A stretch of DNA of 64,000 nt from M3007 sp046160345 (GTDB lineage: Bacteria; Bacteroidota; Bacteroidia; Chitinophagales; Saprospiraceae), in NCBI GenBank assembly GCA_046160345.1, contig JBJXGO010000189.1:1-64000 (forward strand), given 5' to 3'. The notes under the pieces were generated by a model. The model did no database searches. It had not been told where the DNA came from and saw only the letters and a program-made list of their open reading frames with translations. A program made the translations under genes and the position numbers. Positions 8,871-17,350 of this stretch are shown piece after piece; the first letter of the stretch is position 1, and every line of letters begins with the position of its first letter.

Positions 8871-8903
8871 AACCGCCATAGCCCGTTTAGGGCGAAGGCG
8901 GGT
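8871..8903. repeat. Imperfect palindromic element upstream of 8856 gene
   Basis: AACCGCC (8871-8877) pairs with GGCGGGTT (8896-8903) with one bulge, and the inner GCCC pairs with GGGC. It lies in the 5' region of the PPX/GppA-like gene. Next to it (about 8905-8945) is a low-complexity run of TGRTTGG-like units. Confidence 0.55.
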
Positions 8904-9067
8904 TGATTTGAGTGATTGGTTGACTGGTTAATTGGTGATTAGTTAGCCAAAAATCGGGGATTTGTTAAGAATAAAAGGTATTTTTCTGCGAAAGATATGT
9001 TTCATCCGATTTCAGCGATATTATTCAGGTTTCCGATTCAAATTGATACAGGAAGCTTGGGGGCCTT

Positions 9068-10375
9068 TCAACTCTTCGACCCCGCAATCTCCACCTCCTT
9101 ACGCTCAACAGCCGGTACATTTTTTACCACCATGTGCATGGTGTTGCGGATCCGCTCCTCAAAAAGCACAACTTTCCCTTTTTTCAAATTTGAAATTGTT
9201 TCCTCGGTATAGTGGCGAATGGTGATGAGTTCCAGCCCTTGCTCGGACTTGACTTTGAATTCATCGGATACGTCTTTGATAAATTTCTCGACCCGATCTG
9301 GCACGTTAGGCACGCAGATGGTGAAAGATACAGCGGTATTCTGCATCATGTTTACAAAAATGCGCAGATCGGCAGCTTTTGCAAAAAGTCGCGCCATGTG
9401 GTGTTCGGCTACAAATGAATAATCAAGCGTACTGATATGCAGCAAAGCCTGATTTTTCTCTACCACGACAATGGGCGGGTAGTTCTCCTCCGTATCGCTG
9501 CTGATCTCAGTACCAGGCGCGGTCGGGTCCAGAAAAGATTTGACAAAAAACGGGATGTTTTTGTTTTGTAGCGGCTTGATGGTTTTAGGGTGGATCACCT
9601 GCGCTCCGTAGTAGGTCATTTCGATGGCCTCGCGATAACTCAAACGGTCAAGTTTGATGGTGTTGTCAAACATACGCGGGTCGGCATTCAACACCCCGGG
9701 CACGTCCTTCCAGATCGTCATGGCCGTGGCATCCAGGCAATGCGAAAATATGGCCGCGGAATAATCCGATCCTTCACGCCCCAAGGTGGTGGTGAAATTT
9801 TCTGTGGTACTACCAATAAAACCCTGGGTGAGCACAAAACCACCTTTGGCCAGCATTGGTTGAACTATTTTTGAGGCATTGGCTTTGGTCCTCTCCCAAT
9901 TGACCCATCCTTCACGGTAAGTATTGTCGGTAGAAACCACGTCCCGTGCATCAAGCCATTGCGTTTTAAGGCCAATATTATTTAAATAAGCGGCTAAAAT
10001 TTTTGAAGACACCAACTCGCCCATACATACGATTTGATCGTACATATAATCGTAATTGTCAGATGGCTTTTCCTCAAGCACCCATTCCCCTTCGATAAAT
10101 GTGTCGTTTACGGTTGTAAAAACTTCGTTGCCTGGCTCAAACAGATCCCGCATTATTCCGTAGTGCTGTTCTTTGAATGCTTCATAAAGTTTTTGAGCAT
10201 CTCCTGTTTGTTTCGCATGAGCCGCTACTACTGCTTCAAGTGCATTTGTAGTTTTTCCCATAGCCGAAACGACGATGACAAGTGATTGATTCTGATATTG
10301 TTGCAATATGGAAGCGACGTTTTTTACGGCTCCAGCGTCTTTGATACTTGCACCGCCAAATTTGAAAACCTGCAT
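9068..10375 (-). CDS. Aspartate kinase (monofunctional)
   Basis: The 435-aa protein catalyses ATP-dependent phosphorylation of aspartate, the first step of the Lys/Thr/Met branch. The N-terminus MQVFKFGGASIKDAG carries the KFGG ATP-binding signature, and the kinase domain includes TTLGREGSDYSAA (about 198-210), a form of the conserved GRGGSD motif. The C-terminal about 130 residues fit the two ACT domains that sense amino acids. Length is normal for a monofunctional enzyme; no homoserine dehydrogenase part is present. It is a single gene, preceded by a TACCTTTG promoter box. Confidence 0.93.
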   Translation of the reverse strand: MQVFKFGGASIKDAGAVKNVASILQQYQNQSLVIVVSAMGKTTNALEAVVAAHAKQTGDAQKLYEAFKEQHYGIMRDLFEPGNEVFTTVNDTFIEGEWVLEEKPSDNYDYMYDQIVCMGELVSSKILAAYLNNIGLKTQWLDARDVVSTDNTYREGWVNWERTKANASKIVQPMLAKGGFVLTQGFIGSTTENFTTTLGREGSDYSAAIFSHCLDATAMTIWKDVPGVLNADPRMFDNTIKLDRLSYREAIEMTYYGAQVIHPKTIKPLQNKNIPFFVKSFLDPTAPGTEISSDTEENYPPIVVVEKNQALLHISTLDYSFVAEHHMARLFAKAADLRIFVNMMQNTAVSFTICVPNVPDRVEKFIKDVSDEFKVKSEQGLELITIRHYTEETISNLKKGKVVLFEERIRNTMHMVVKNVPAVERKEVEIAGSKS

Positions 10376-10422
10376 GCTGATTCTGAATGTTGTTCCTTAG
10401 ATAACCATAAAATTTTGCCCAG

Positions 10423-10430
10423 CAAAGGTA
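10423..10430 (-). promoter_or_regulatory. Putative -7 box (TACCTTTG) for aspartate kinase
   Basis: On the minus strand this reads TACCTTTG, matching the Bacteroidota TAnnTTTG -7 consensus, about 48 bases before the aspartate kinase ATG. No clear -33 TTG at the expected distance. Confidence 0.5.
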
Positions 10431-10556
10431 GAAAGGCTTTAGAAATTATTATTTCCCGCAGTACCTGTACGGATTAATTCTGCAGATGTTGGTCAGAAGA
10501 CATCCACAAATATTACCTGAGAAGTTGTTGACTGGTATTTGCGTTTTACCGCCCTG

Positions 10557-11417
10557 TCATTCCACTGGAGGGAAAACTATTTCAGCTTTTCGAGGAGGCG
10601 GAACCATAGGCATTTTACGCGGGTATTCAATTTCTCTTTCATTGGAGGGCCGGGCCTTTAAATGTAACGAAGAAACCGCTGGATGGTTTTTTCGGAAGTT
10701 TCCTGCTGTAAGCGCAAAAATCAAGGCAATTACCGACCAGCCCAGCCAGTCAGGTGGTCGAAAAGGAGTTGGAGGATTAAAATCAAACTGGGACGGATTT
10801 TCGCCCAAATACGGCAGACTGTATTTTAGGATAGGAGGAATGGCAATATCCTGCTGGTCCATCGGATGGTTTTGGTAGAATCTGGACTCATTTAACTTCA
10901 CCTGAATCACTTTGATCAAAGCCGCAATTTGTTCCGTAACCATCAAATAACCATCTTCTGGCTGCACAAATTTGCTAATTTCAACACCATCTGCCAATGG
11001 CTCGAATTGTGCCAACCGAGATTCCTCCTTCCAGCGCGACGGGCTGAGCAATACAGGCAAAACCAAAGGAGCCAAATCATCCCATGCACAATCCACCCGA
11101 CGACTCACCGCCAAAGTTATGTCTTCTTCTACCTGCTTGTCGTTCAGTGATTTGTAACTTGTCAGGAAAACATAAATATGGGCGTTTTCGCGTCTGGGTT
11201 TCAAGGTTTCGGCATACAAAATACGTGGGTCAACAGGACGGTACCAAGGTATGAGAATCCTCCAGGATAATGCAAGGGGTTCAGGTTTCTTGGGCGGGTC
11301 ATAATGCCATACATTCACTTCGTCGCGCATTGGGTAAAGCCACTCCAACAATTTGTCGGCCGCCGGCTTGTCTGCTGACGCATGAGAGATGAAAATATTG
11401 ACTTTTACTGGTGTCAT
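10557..11417 (-). CDS. TIR-like domain protein with C-terminal membrane span
   Basis: The 286-aa protein begins with a TIR-like fold: VNIFISHASADKPAADKLLEWL (6-27) is typical of the first strand and helix. The block IYVFLTSYKSLNDKQVEED (81-99) follows, with a conserved-looking acidic pair, then LVLPVLLSPSRWKE (118-131). Bacterial TIR domains act as NADases or as assembly modules in immunity. Residues 130-220 are unassigned, one membrane span lies at about 224-240, and the tail is Pro/Arg-rich. The usual order in defence is sensor-TIR or TIR-sensor; here a membrane anchor takes that place. Orphan minus-strand gene facing away from the downstream plus-strand genes. Confidence 0.7.
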   Translation of the reverse strand: MTPVKVNIFISHASADKPAADKLLEWLYPMRDEVNVWHYDPPKKPEPLALSWRILIPWYRPVDPRILYAETLKPRRENAHIYVFLTSYKSLNDKQVEEDITLAVSRRVDCAWDDLAPLVLPVLLSPSRWKEESRLAQFEPLADGVEISKFVQPEDGYLMVTEQIAALIKVIQVKLNESRFYQNHPMDQQDIAIPPILKYSLPYLGENPSQFDFNPPTPFRPPDWLGWSVIALIFALTAGNFRKNHPAVSSLHLKARPSNEREIEYPRKMPMVPPPRKAEIVFPPVE

Positions 11418-11755
11418 AACTTAAGGACTTTTGGGCATCGGATTTTGGCCGTTGAACTCACTTGTATCCAAAATTTTATGCCCAAAACAGGTACAAAACA
11501 AAAGGAATTTCCTTGTATTCCCAAACTATTGGTTCAAAACTCCACAATATGGAACGGTTTTTCGGAGATAATCCACCGTTCGTCGCTTTTTAAAGGTTTG
11601 AAAAGGACTATGTTTGCTCTTTTGTCCCTGAATTTTTCATGCAATTTTCAGGTAATCACCCTACGTTTGCCCAGCCTAAAACAAAATGACACCCAAATTC
11701 GCAACTGATTCACCGTAAGCAACAATTCCACAAATAAACAAATCCACAACATATT
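11418..11755. other. Intergenic region with no recognised feature
   Basis: This gap separates the divergent TIR-like gene and the coiled-coil gene. I see no convincing coding frame, hairpin-plus-T-tract or TAnnTTTG box. It must contain the promoters of both flanking genes. Confidence 0.5.
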
Positions 11756-12301
11756 ATGATTACCACCCAATCGCTTTTTGCTGCCGAAGGAATTGACCCG
11801 CGCAGCCTCGAATTTATTACACAAGCCATCGAAAGGAACAATCTACCCGGCTTCGACTATTTTGAATTCAAACGCGCCGTGACACAACTTGCTACGATGA
11901 AACTCGACGAGGCAACGGCCCACAAAAGTGCATTCACCACGGCCGCAACGCTCGGCATCACCAAGGAAAAACTCATCGAAACGGCTGGCTACTATCGCAA
12001 TGTGGTAGAAAAAGAAAAAGAGGCTTTCGCCAAAGCCCTGGAAAACCAAACCGCCACAAAAGTCGCTGCCCGCCAACAAGAGGTCAGTCGCCTGCGCGAC
12101 CAGATCGAACGGCACAAAATCGAGATCGCACGCCTGCAAGACGAGATCGGAGGTTATCTCAACCAGGCCGATGCCGCTGAAGCATCTGTGAAATTAGAAA
12201 GCGAAAAACTCGAAAAGTCAAAAACGGCTTTTGAAAAGGCGCATCAATCGGTGCTGACGGCTATAGATAAGGATCTGGAGGGGATGCACAAGTATTTGTA
12301 A
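11756..12301 (+). CDS. Coiled-coil protein of unknown function
   Basis: The 181-aa soluble protein has a globular N-terminal helical part (1-80) and a long coiled coil (about 82-165) with heptad-like patterns such as QQEVSRLRDQIERHKIEIAR. No signal peptide or membrane span. No family is recognised with confidence. It is 34 bases upstream of the protease gene on the same strand, although a promoter box lies between them. Confidence 0.75.
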   Translation: MITTQSLFAAEGIDPRSLEFITQAIERNNLPGFDYFEFKRAVTQLATMKLDEATAHKSAFTTAATLGITKEKLIETAGYYRNVVEKEKEAFAKALENQTATKVAARQQEVSRLRDQIERHKIEIARLQDEIGGYLNQADAAEASVKLESEKLEKSKTAFEKAHQSVLTAIDKDLEGMHKYL

Positions 12302-12311
12302 CAAAAATGCT

Positions 12312-12319
12312 TAACTTTG
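12312..12319 (+). promoter_or_regulatory. Putative -7 box (TAACTTTG) for the retropepsin-like gene
   Basis: TAACTTTG matches TAnnTTTG and ends 16 bases before the ATG at 12336, which predicts a very short 5' leader. Confidence 0.5.
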
Positions 12320-12335
12320 TTGAAAACCAATCATC

Positions 12336-12755
12336 ATGGGACTCGTTTATACTGAAATAGAACTCATCAACGGCGATGACTTAGGCATGGCACGTCGCAA
12401 TTTGATGGATCTGGATGATGTCAAGCGGATGAAGATCACCGCACTCGTTGACACTGGCTCTTACATGCTCTGCATCAACGAAGAAATCCAAGCCCAGCTA
12501 CAATTCCCTATTGTAGAAAAGCGCAAAGCCGAAACCGCTGATGGCCGTATTCTAGAGTTTGATGTTGCAGATAGTGTTCAAGTCCGCTTCAAAAACCGCG
12601 CTACCACGTGCCGTGCAATGATTTTACCAGGAGACAGCGAGCCATTATTGGGTGCAATCCCTTTAGAAGATATGGACGTACTGGTCCACCCGCAACGCCA
12701 GGAACTGATCGTCAATCCAGATCATCCTTATTTTGCGCAGATGAAGCTGAAATAA
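12336..12755 (+). CDS. Retropepsin-like clan AA aspartic protease
   Basis: The 139-aa protein has the single-domain layout of bacterial retropepsin-like proteases, which dimerise to build the active site. Catalytic D39-T40-G41 lies in ITALVDTGSYMLCI. Later, SEPLLGAIPLEDMDVLV (about 107-123) matches the second conserved half of the fold (hydrophobic-hydrophobic-Gly). No signal peptide, so it is likely cytoplasmic. The length fits small clan AA proteins of the AF_0612 type. Substrate unknown. It follows the coiled-coil gene and may be co-transcribed with it in part. Confidence 0.8.
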   Translation: MGLVYTEIELINGDDLGMARRNLMDLDDVKRMKITALVDTGSYMLCINEEIQAQLQFPIVEKRKAETADGRILEFDVADSVQVRFKNRATTCRAMILPGDSEPLLGAIPLEDMDVLVHPQRQELIVNPDHPYFAQMKLK

Positions 12756-12794
12756 ACGCTAAGCGCAAGTTTGTTATTTCTAAACTTCCTTGAT

Positions 12795-13748
12795 ATGAAT
12801 AATTTGTTCAAAATATTAGGGATCATTCTTTGCGCCAGCTCGCTTAGCGCCCAAATTCCATATTTGCCACTCGCCACTGAAGGCAAATATTGGTTCTATA
12901 CCGCATCTGATAACATTGACGGGCCCAATGGCGCAGTCCATTCTATTTACGTGATTCACATCAAAGGAGACACTTTGATTGATGGCAAGGCATATAAAAA
13001 AGTCTTTAAATGCAGCCTTAAGACTTATTTTGCGATGATTCCGCCCTACCAATTCGTGGTAACACCTTATACAATTACAGGGTGCGGGGTGGTTTCTTTC
13101 ATTCGGGAGGATACCTTAACTAAGCAGGTTTTCAACCGCCCGGCAAACAATTCAATCGCATTTTGCGATTCCTCTGAATATCTGCTTTTTGATTTTGGTT
13201 TGCAAACAGGCGATACACTCCATGATTGCGTTCTAAAAAATGTGTTTTTGCCACAATTCTCCATACCAATAGTGGACTCCATTTCTGTAGAACAGATTTT
13301 TCAAAAAAACAGGCGAACGCTGAATTCCTTTGGACATATCATATACCAAGGCCTGGCCTTTGCCTCCTCATTTCGGATTTCAGAAGGCTTAGGTTACGAA
13401 ACTCAAGGCATTTTCAACCAAAATGGCGAAATCAATGACGGGCACCTTCACCATCTTTTTGATTTCTGTGAAGGCGATCTGAATGGTTGCGGATTCGTCG
13501 GGACAAACGAATCCCAAAATTTTGAAAATAAATGGGTGCTATTTCCCAACCCGGCTTCATCGGAAGTCTCCATTTTTCCAGCCGAACTGTTTCTTAAAAT
13601 TGAAGTGTTTGATCTAGCTGGAAACCTCGAGATGGCTGCCTTGGTGGAACAGAAAACAGACATTTCGAAGCTTTCACGAGGCTTGAAATTGATAAAACTT
13701 ATTGACCGAAAAGGGCATGCGAGTTTTGGGAAATTATTGAAAATTTAG
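12795..13748 (+). CDS. Secreted protein with T9SS sorting domain, unknown function
   Basis: The ATG at 12795 is chosen because it gives a standard signal peptide (MNNLFKILGIILCASSLSAQ); an upstream in-frame start would mask it. The mature part (about 20-240) is a beta-rich domain not recognised. The last 75 residues are a type IX sorting domain (VLFPNPASSEVS, KIEVFDLAGN, LSRGLKLIKLID). It is probably exported across the outer membrane. Single gene, 39 bases after the protease gene. Confidence 0.8.
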   Translation: MNNLFKILGIILCASSLSAQIPYLPLATEGKYWFYTASDNIDGPNGAVHSIYVIHIKGDTLIDGKAYKKVFKCSLKTYFAMIPPYQFVVTPYTITGCGVVSFIREDTLTKQVFNRPANNSIAFCDSSEYLLFDFGLQTGDTLHDCVLKNVFLPQFSIPIVDSISVEQIFQKNRRTLNSFGHIIYQGLAFASSFRISEGLGYETQGIFNQNGEINDGHLHHLFDFCEGDLNGCGFVGTNESQNFENKWVLFPNPASSEVSIFPAELFLKIEVFDLAGNLEMAALVEQKTDISKLSRGLKLIKLIDRKGHASFGKLLKI

Positions 13749-13886
13749 GCACTACCCACAAATCCCGCCCGGCCTTATTTTGCGGTGATAGAATTAAAAA
13801 ATTTCCCGCTATCGAAGCCTTTGCAAAATTTTTCCTCAAAAATTTTGCCCAACACCCTACTTTGGCGGCCATAAAAATTTGTTGCC

Positions 13887-15674
13887 GTGAAGCCTACCGA
13901 CATAAAAGACCCCGAGTACTTCCACAAAGTGGTGGATTGCCAGTACGCCTGCCCTGCACATACGCCTGTACCTGAGTACATTAGGCTCATTGCTGCCGAG
14001 CGATATACCGAAGCATACATGATCAACTGGGAATCCAACGTATTCCCTGGAGTACTCGGACGCACCTGCGACCGGCCCTGCGAACCCGCCTGCCGTCGTG
14101 GCCGGGTAGAAGAAGAACCTGTGGCCATTTGCAGACTCAAGCGAGTAGCTGCCGATTTTAAGGGCGACGTGAAATCGCTCATGCCACAAGGCCCGTTCCC
14201 AAAAAACGGCAAAAAGATCGCGCTCATCGGTGGCGGCCCTGCTTCGCTCACCGTGGCACGCGACCTCGCACCGCTGGGATACGAAATTCATTTGTTTGAC
14301 GAACAGCCTGCTGGTGGCGGCATGATGCGCAGTCAAATCCCTTCGTTCCGACTGCCCGAAAGTGTTCTGGATGAGGAAGTTGGCTATATTTTGGATTTGG
14401 GCATCCATACCCAGTTCCACCATTACGTTTCCAGCATGAAAGACATGTTGGGCAAAGGCTACGACGCAATTTTTGTCGGAACTGGCGCACCTCGCGGGCG
14501 TGATCTCAACGATGTGCCAGGGCGCAAAGAAGCCGGGGCAAACGTCCAGATCGGTATCGAATTCCTTGCCAATGTAGCCTTTGAGCATGCCAGCAAAATT
14601 GGCAAAAAAGTCATCGTGCTCGGTGGCGGCAACACGGCTATGGACTGCTGCCGTACTTCGCTGCGTTTGGGCGGCGACGAGGTAAAAGTAGTGGTACGGA
14701 GTCCGAAAACTGAAATGAAAGCATCCCCCTGGGAAATCGAGGATGCTGAACACGAAGGCATCCCGATTTTTGAAAACCACGTCCCGAAGGAATTTGTGAT
14801 TGAAAATGGTAAATTGGTGGGCATGAAGTTTGAAAAAGTAAAAGCCGTTTACGATGAAAAAGGCAAACGCAGCCTGGTACCCACTGGCGAGCCCGAAGTA
14901 TTGATCGAAGCAGATGACGTGCTCATCGCTGTCGGTCAGGAGAACGCTTTCCCCTGGGTAGAGCGTGATTTGGGCATTGAGTTCGACAAGTGGGAAGTGC
15001 CCGTATTGGATAAAAAAACCTTCCAATCCACCTTGCCCCAGGTCTTTTTTGGCGGCGACGCGGCCATGGGGCCAAAAAACGTCATTACAGCTGTGGCGCA
15101 AGGACACAGTGCCGCGGTTTCGATTGACCTCTTTTGCGCCCAAAAAGACCTGCACGACCGGCCTTCGCCGCTTACCAATCTCATCCACCAAAAGATGGGC
15201 ATCCACGAATGGATGTACGACAGCGCCGTAGCACCCGATCTGCGCTTCAAGGTTCCCCATGCTGAAAAGGCTAAATCCTTGAAAGACAGGCTCATGGAGG
15301 TCGAACTCGGTTTTGATGTCCAAACCGCTTTCAAAGAAGCCGAGCGCTGTCTCAACTGCGATGTCCAAACGGTTTTCACTACTGACCGTTGTATTGAATG
15401 CGATGCTTGCGTCGATATTTGCCCAACGTCTTGCATTACTTTCACCGAAAATGGAGAAGAGGATGAACTCCGTACACGGTTAACGGCTACAGCCAAGGAA
15501 CTTACCCAAGATCTCTACGTTTCCGACGAACTCAAGACCAAACGGGTGATGGTAAAGGACGAAAACGTTTGCCTGCACTGTGGACTCTGTGCCGAACGTT
15601 GCCCGACCGCGGCTTGGGACATGCAGAAGTACCTTTACAACACAGCAAAAGCTGGCGGAAAAGTGTATGCTTAA
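13887..15674 (+). CDS. GltD-like NAD(P)/FAD oxidoreductase with fused 2[4Fe-4S] ferredoxin domain
   Basis: The 595-aa flavoprotein starts at GTG. The N-terminal cysteine motifs (C18, C22, then C61, C65, C69) form the iron-sulfur part of the glutamate-synthase small-subunit family. IALIGGGPASLTVARDL (111-127) is the FAD Rossmann motif, and VIVLGGGNTAMDCCR (about 246-260) is the NAD(P) site. The C-terminus adds two [4Fe-4S] clusters: CIECDACVDICPTSC and CLHCGLCAERCPT. Such proteins shuttle electrons between NAD(P)H and ferredoxin-type partners, often 2-oxoacid:ferredoxin oxidoreductases. No partner gene is adjacent. Its stop overlaps the next start by 8 bases. Confidence 0.88.
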   Translation: MKPTDIKDPEYFHKVVDCQYACPAHTPVPEYIRLIAAERYTEAYMINWESNVFPGVLGRTCDRPCEPACRRGRVEEEPVAICRLKRVAADFKGDVKSLMPQGPFPKNGKKIALIGGGPASLTVARDLAPLGYEIHLFDEQPAGGGMMRSQIPSFRLPESVLDEEVGYILDLGIHTQFHHYVSSMKDMLGKGYDAIFVGTGAPRGRDLNDVPGRKEAGANVQIGIEFLANVAFEHASKIGKKVIVLGGGNTAMDCCRTSLRLGGDEVKVVVRSPKTEMKASPWEIEDAEHEGIPIFENHVPKEFVIENGKLVGMKFEKVKAVYDEKGKRSLVPTGEPEVLIEADDVLIAVGQENAFPWVERDLGIEFDKWEVPVLDKKTFQSTLPQVFFGGDAAMGPKNVITAVAQGHSAAVSIDLFCAQKDLHDRPSPLTNLIHQKMGIHEWMYDSAVAPDLRFKVPHAEKAKSLKDRLMEVELGFDVQTAFKEAERCLNCDVQTVFTTDRCIECDACVDICPTSCITFTENGEEDELRTRLTATAKELTQDLYVSDELKTKRVMVKDENVCLHCGLCAERCPTAAWDMQKYLYNTAKAGGKVYA

Positions 15675-16338
15675 CAAAACGATTTTGTTATCCATATTCC
15701 TGTCTGCCCTTGCTGTGCTTGCGTTTTCTGCAGTGATGGCTGACAATATTATACCTTATCTGAGATTCAAGTACGCCTATGGTTTTTTGGGAACCAAAAT
15801 CGATGCGGTACTGTTGAAACCGCATTTCCAAGTCGCATTTTACGTTCACATAACAAGTAGTTGGATTGTGATGCTGGCAGGTTTGGGGCAGTTCTTTCCA
15901 GTATTCGTTCGACGTTGGCCAAGAATCCACCGATGGACGGGGATGGTTTATATCTGGTTAATTTTAGTGTTGGCAGCACCATCCGGCCTGGTGCTCGGTT
16001 TTTACGCCAACAGTGGGCTTTCTTCTAAGGTGGGTTTTGTGTTGCAGAGCATCGTTTGGTGGGTGGTCACAGGTTTGGCAGTGCGTGAGATTTTACAAAA
16101 AAACTATCTTCGGCATGCCGAAATGATGTTGCGGAGTTATGCCATCACGCTCGCGGCCATGAGCCTGCGCACGGAAAGTTACCTGATGTACTATTATTTA
16201 GAGACCAAACCCATTGAGACCTATCTGACCGTTACCTGGCTTTCGTGGGTAGGCAATTTGTTGCTCATCGAATGCCTCATTTACGCCGACCTCGGGAAGA
16301 GGCTGGTAGCTATGGCGTTTCAAGCAACCAAGCAATAA
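15667..16338 (+). CDS. DUF2306 membrane protein
   Basis: The 223-aa protein starts at an ATG overlapping the previous stop (ATGCTTAA), so translation is coupled. It has about six membrane spans and the DUF2306 pattern: a His-containing helix (FYVHITSSWIVMLAGLGQF) followed by RRWPRIHRWTGMVYIW and a later RHAEMMLRSYAITLAA. The conserved histidines in membrane helices suggest a haem- or redox-linked function, which would suit its pairing with an iron-sulfur flavoprotein, but that is inference. Confidence 0.82.
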   Translation: MLNKTILLSIFLSALAVLAFSAVMADNIIPYLRFKYAYGFLGTKIDAVLLKPHFQVAFYVHITSSWIVMLAGLGQFFPVFVRRWPRIHRWTGMVYIWLILVLAAPSGLVLGFYANSGLSSKVGFVLQSIVWWVVTGLAVREILQKNYLRHAEMMLRSYAITLAAMSLRTESYLMYYYLETKPIETYLTVTWLSWVGNLLLIECLIYADLGKRLVAMAFQATKQ

Positions 16339-16368
16339 GGTTACCAATTCAATCAATTCATATTACCT

Positions 16369-17232
16369 ATGCGCACTTTCGTTTCGATGTTTCTGCTTGC
16401 TGCATTGCTTTGGCAGTGCCAACAACCCCAAAAACCACCTGCCACCAGCCAGGCCGCAGTAACGGTCGATCCTACCGATTTGGTCAAGATGACCCATAAG
16501 GAAGCGACCGACACACTTCTTGCCGACTCTACCAAACCGATCCAACCACTCCTGATGACTCCGCTCGGTGAAGATGCTGTCAAAGAGTTACTAGCAAATG
16601 TGGACCTGGGCAGCATCCTCAAAGTAGATTACCCTGATAATGGCTTCTATGGTGCCGACCGCTATCGCATCGAGTTCATTTTCACAGAATTAGAGCGAAC
16701 CGTCAACGATCCCAGGGTGTACGCAATTAAGGGTAAAAACAAATTCAAAAACACCATTTCCAATTTTGAAGGATTGATAGAAGTAAAGGAAATGAGCGAA
16801 TTCTTTGACCCAAATCTTGACACAGCGGATATCTACGACATGAATTATCAGAAAATGTACACGCTGGGAGGGGAATTCAAATTCAAGGAAGATGAAAGCC
16901 TCAATACCAGTGGGGTTTTCGCCGGCACCTTCAAAATGGACCTGGGAATTCTTGAAGACGGCTCAGCCCAACTCTGGTTTTTTTCTGAAAACAGTCCGGC
17001 TGTGGGCTGCGGTTATCGTTTTGATGGCAATTGGACGAGCAATAAAAGATCCGGCTCGGTAAAACCGGTCATCTGGTCTCGCGATTTATTCCGGTTCGCG
17101 AACGACATCCTTGAGGACTTTTCCTATGGTGAACGTGACATCGAAATCAATGAAAAATACCGTCACCTTGGTTGGGATACCTTTTGGAGCGGTGAAGAAT
17201 GGTGGACTGAATCGCCCAAGAAAAATATGTAG
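16369..17232 (+). CDS. Putative lipoprotein, unknown function
   Basis: The 287-aa protein has a signal sequence ending in LLWQC at residues 14-18, a loose lipobox of the kind seen in Bacteroidota, followed by a Gln/Pro/Thr-rich linker. The rest is a soluble domain rich in acidic and aromatic residues with no motif I recognise. It lies 30 bases after the DUF2306 gene and 118 bases before the permease gene, so it may belong to the same transcript. Confidence 0.75.
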   Translation: MRTFVSMFLLAALLWQCQQPQKPPATSQAAVTVDPTDLVKMTHKEATDTLLADSTKPIQPLLMTPLGEDAVKELLANVDLGSILKVDYPDNGFYGADRYRIEFIFTELERTVNDPRVYAIKGKNKFKNTISNFEGLIEVKEMSEFFDPNLDTADIYDMNYQKMYTLGGEFKFKEDESLNTSGVFAGTFKMDLGILEDGSAQLWFFSENSPAVGCGYRFDGNWTSNKRSGSVKPVIWSRDLFRFANDILEDFSYGERDIEINEKYRHLGWDTFWSGEEWWTESPKKNM

Positions 17233-17350
17233 GCAAGGAGATTGTATCCGACCTTACCCCTATCCTATCCGCAATTGGTTGTTCTTCATCGAAAACTGTC
17301 TGCATTGGATGGCTTGGGTCCTTGTTTCGCACAGCAAAACAAATTAAGCT

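Noticed and set aside
13857..15368. A 503-codon open frame on the minus strand opposite the flavoprotein gene
   Set aside because: The plus-strand gene has clear FAD, NAD(P) and [4Fe-4S] motifs. The antisense frame is rich in Phe, His and Gly and has no recognisable domain, which is typical of a shadow in a codon-biased gene.
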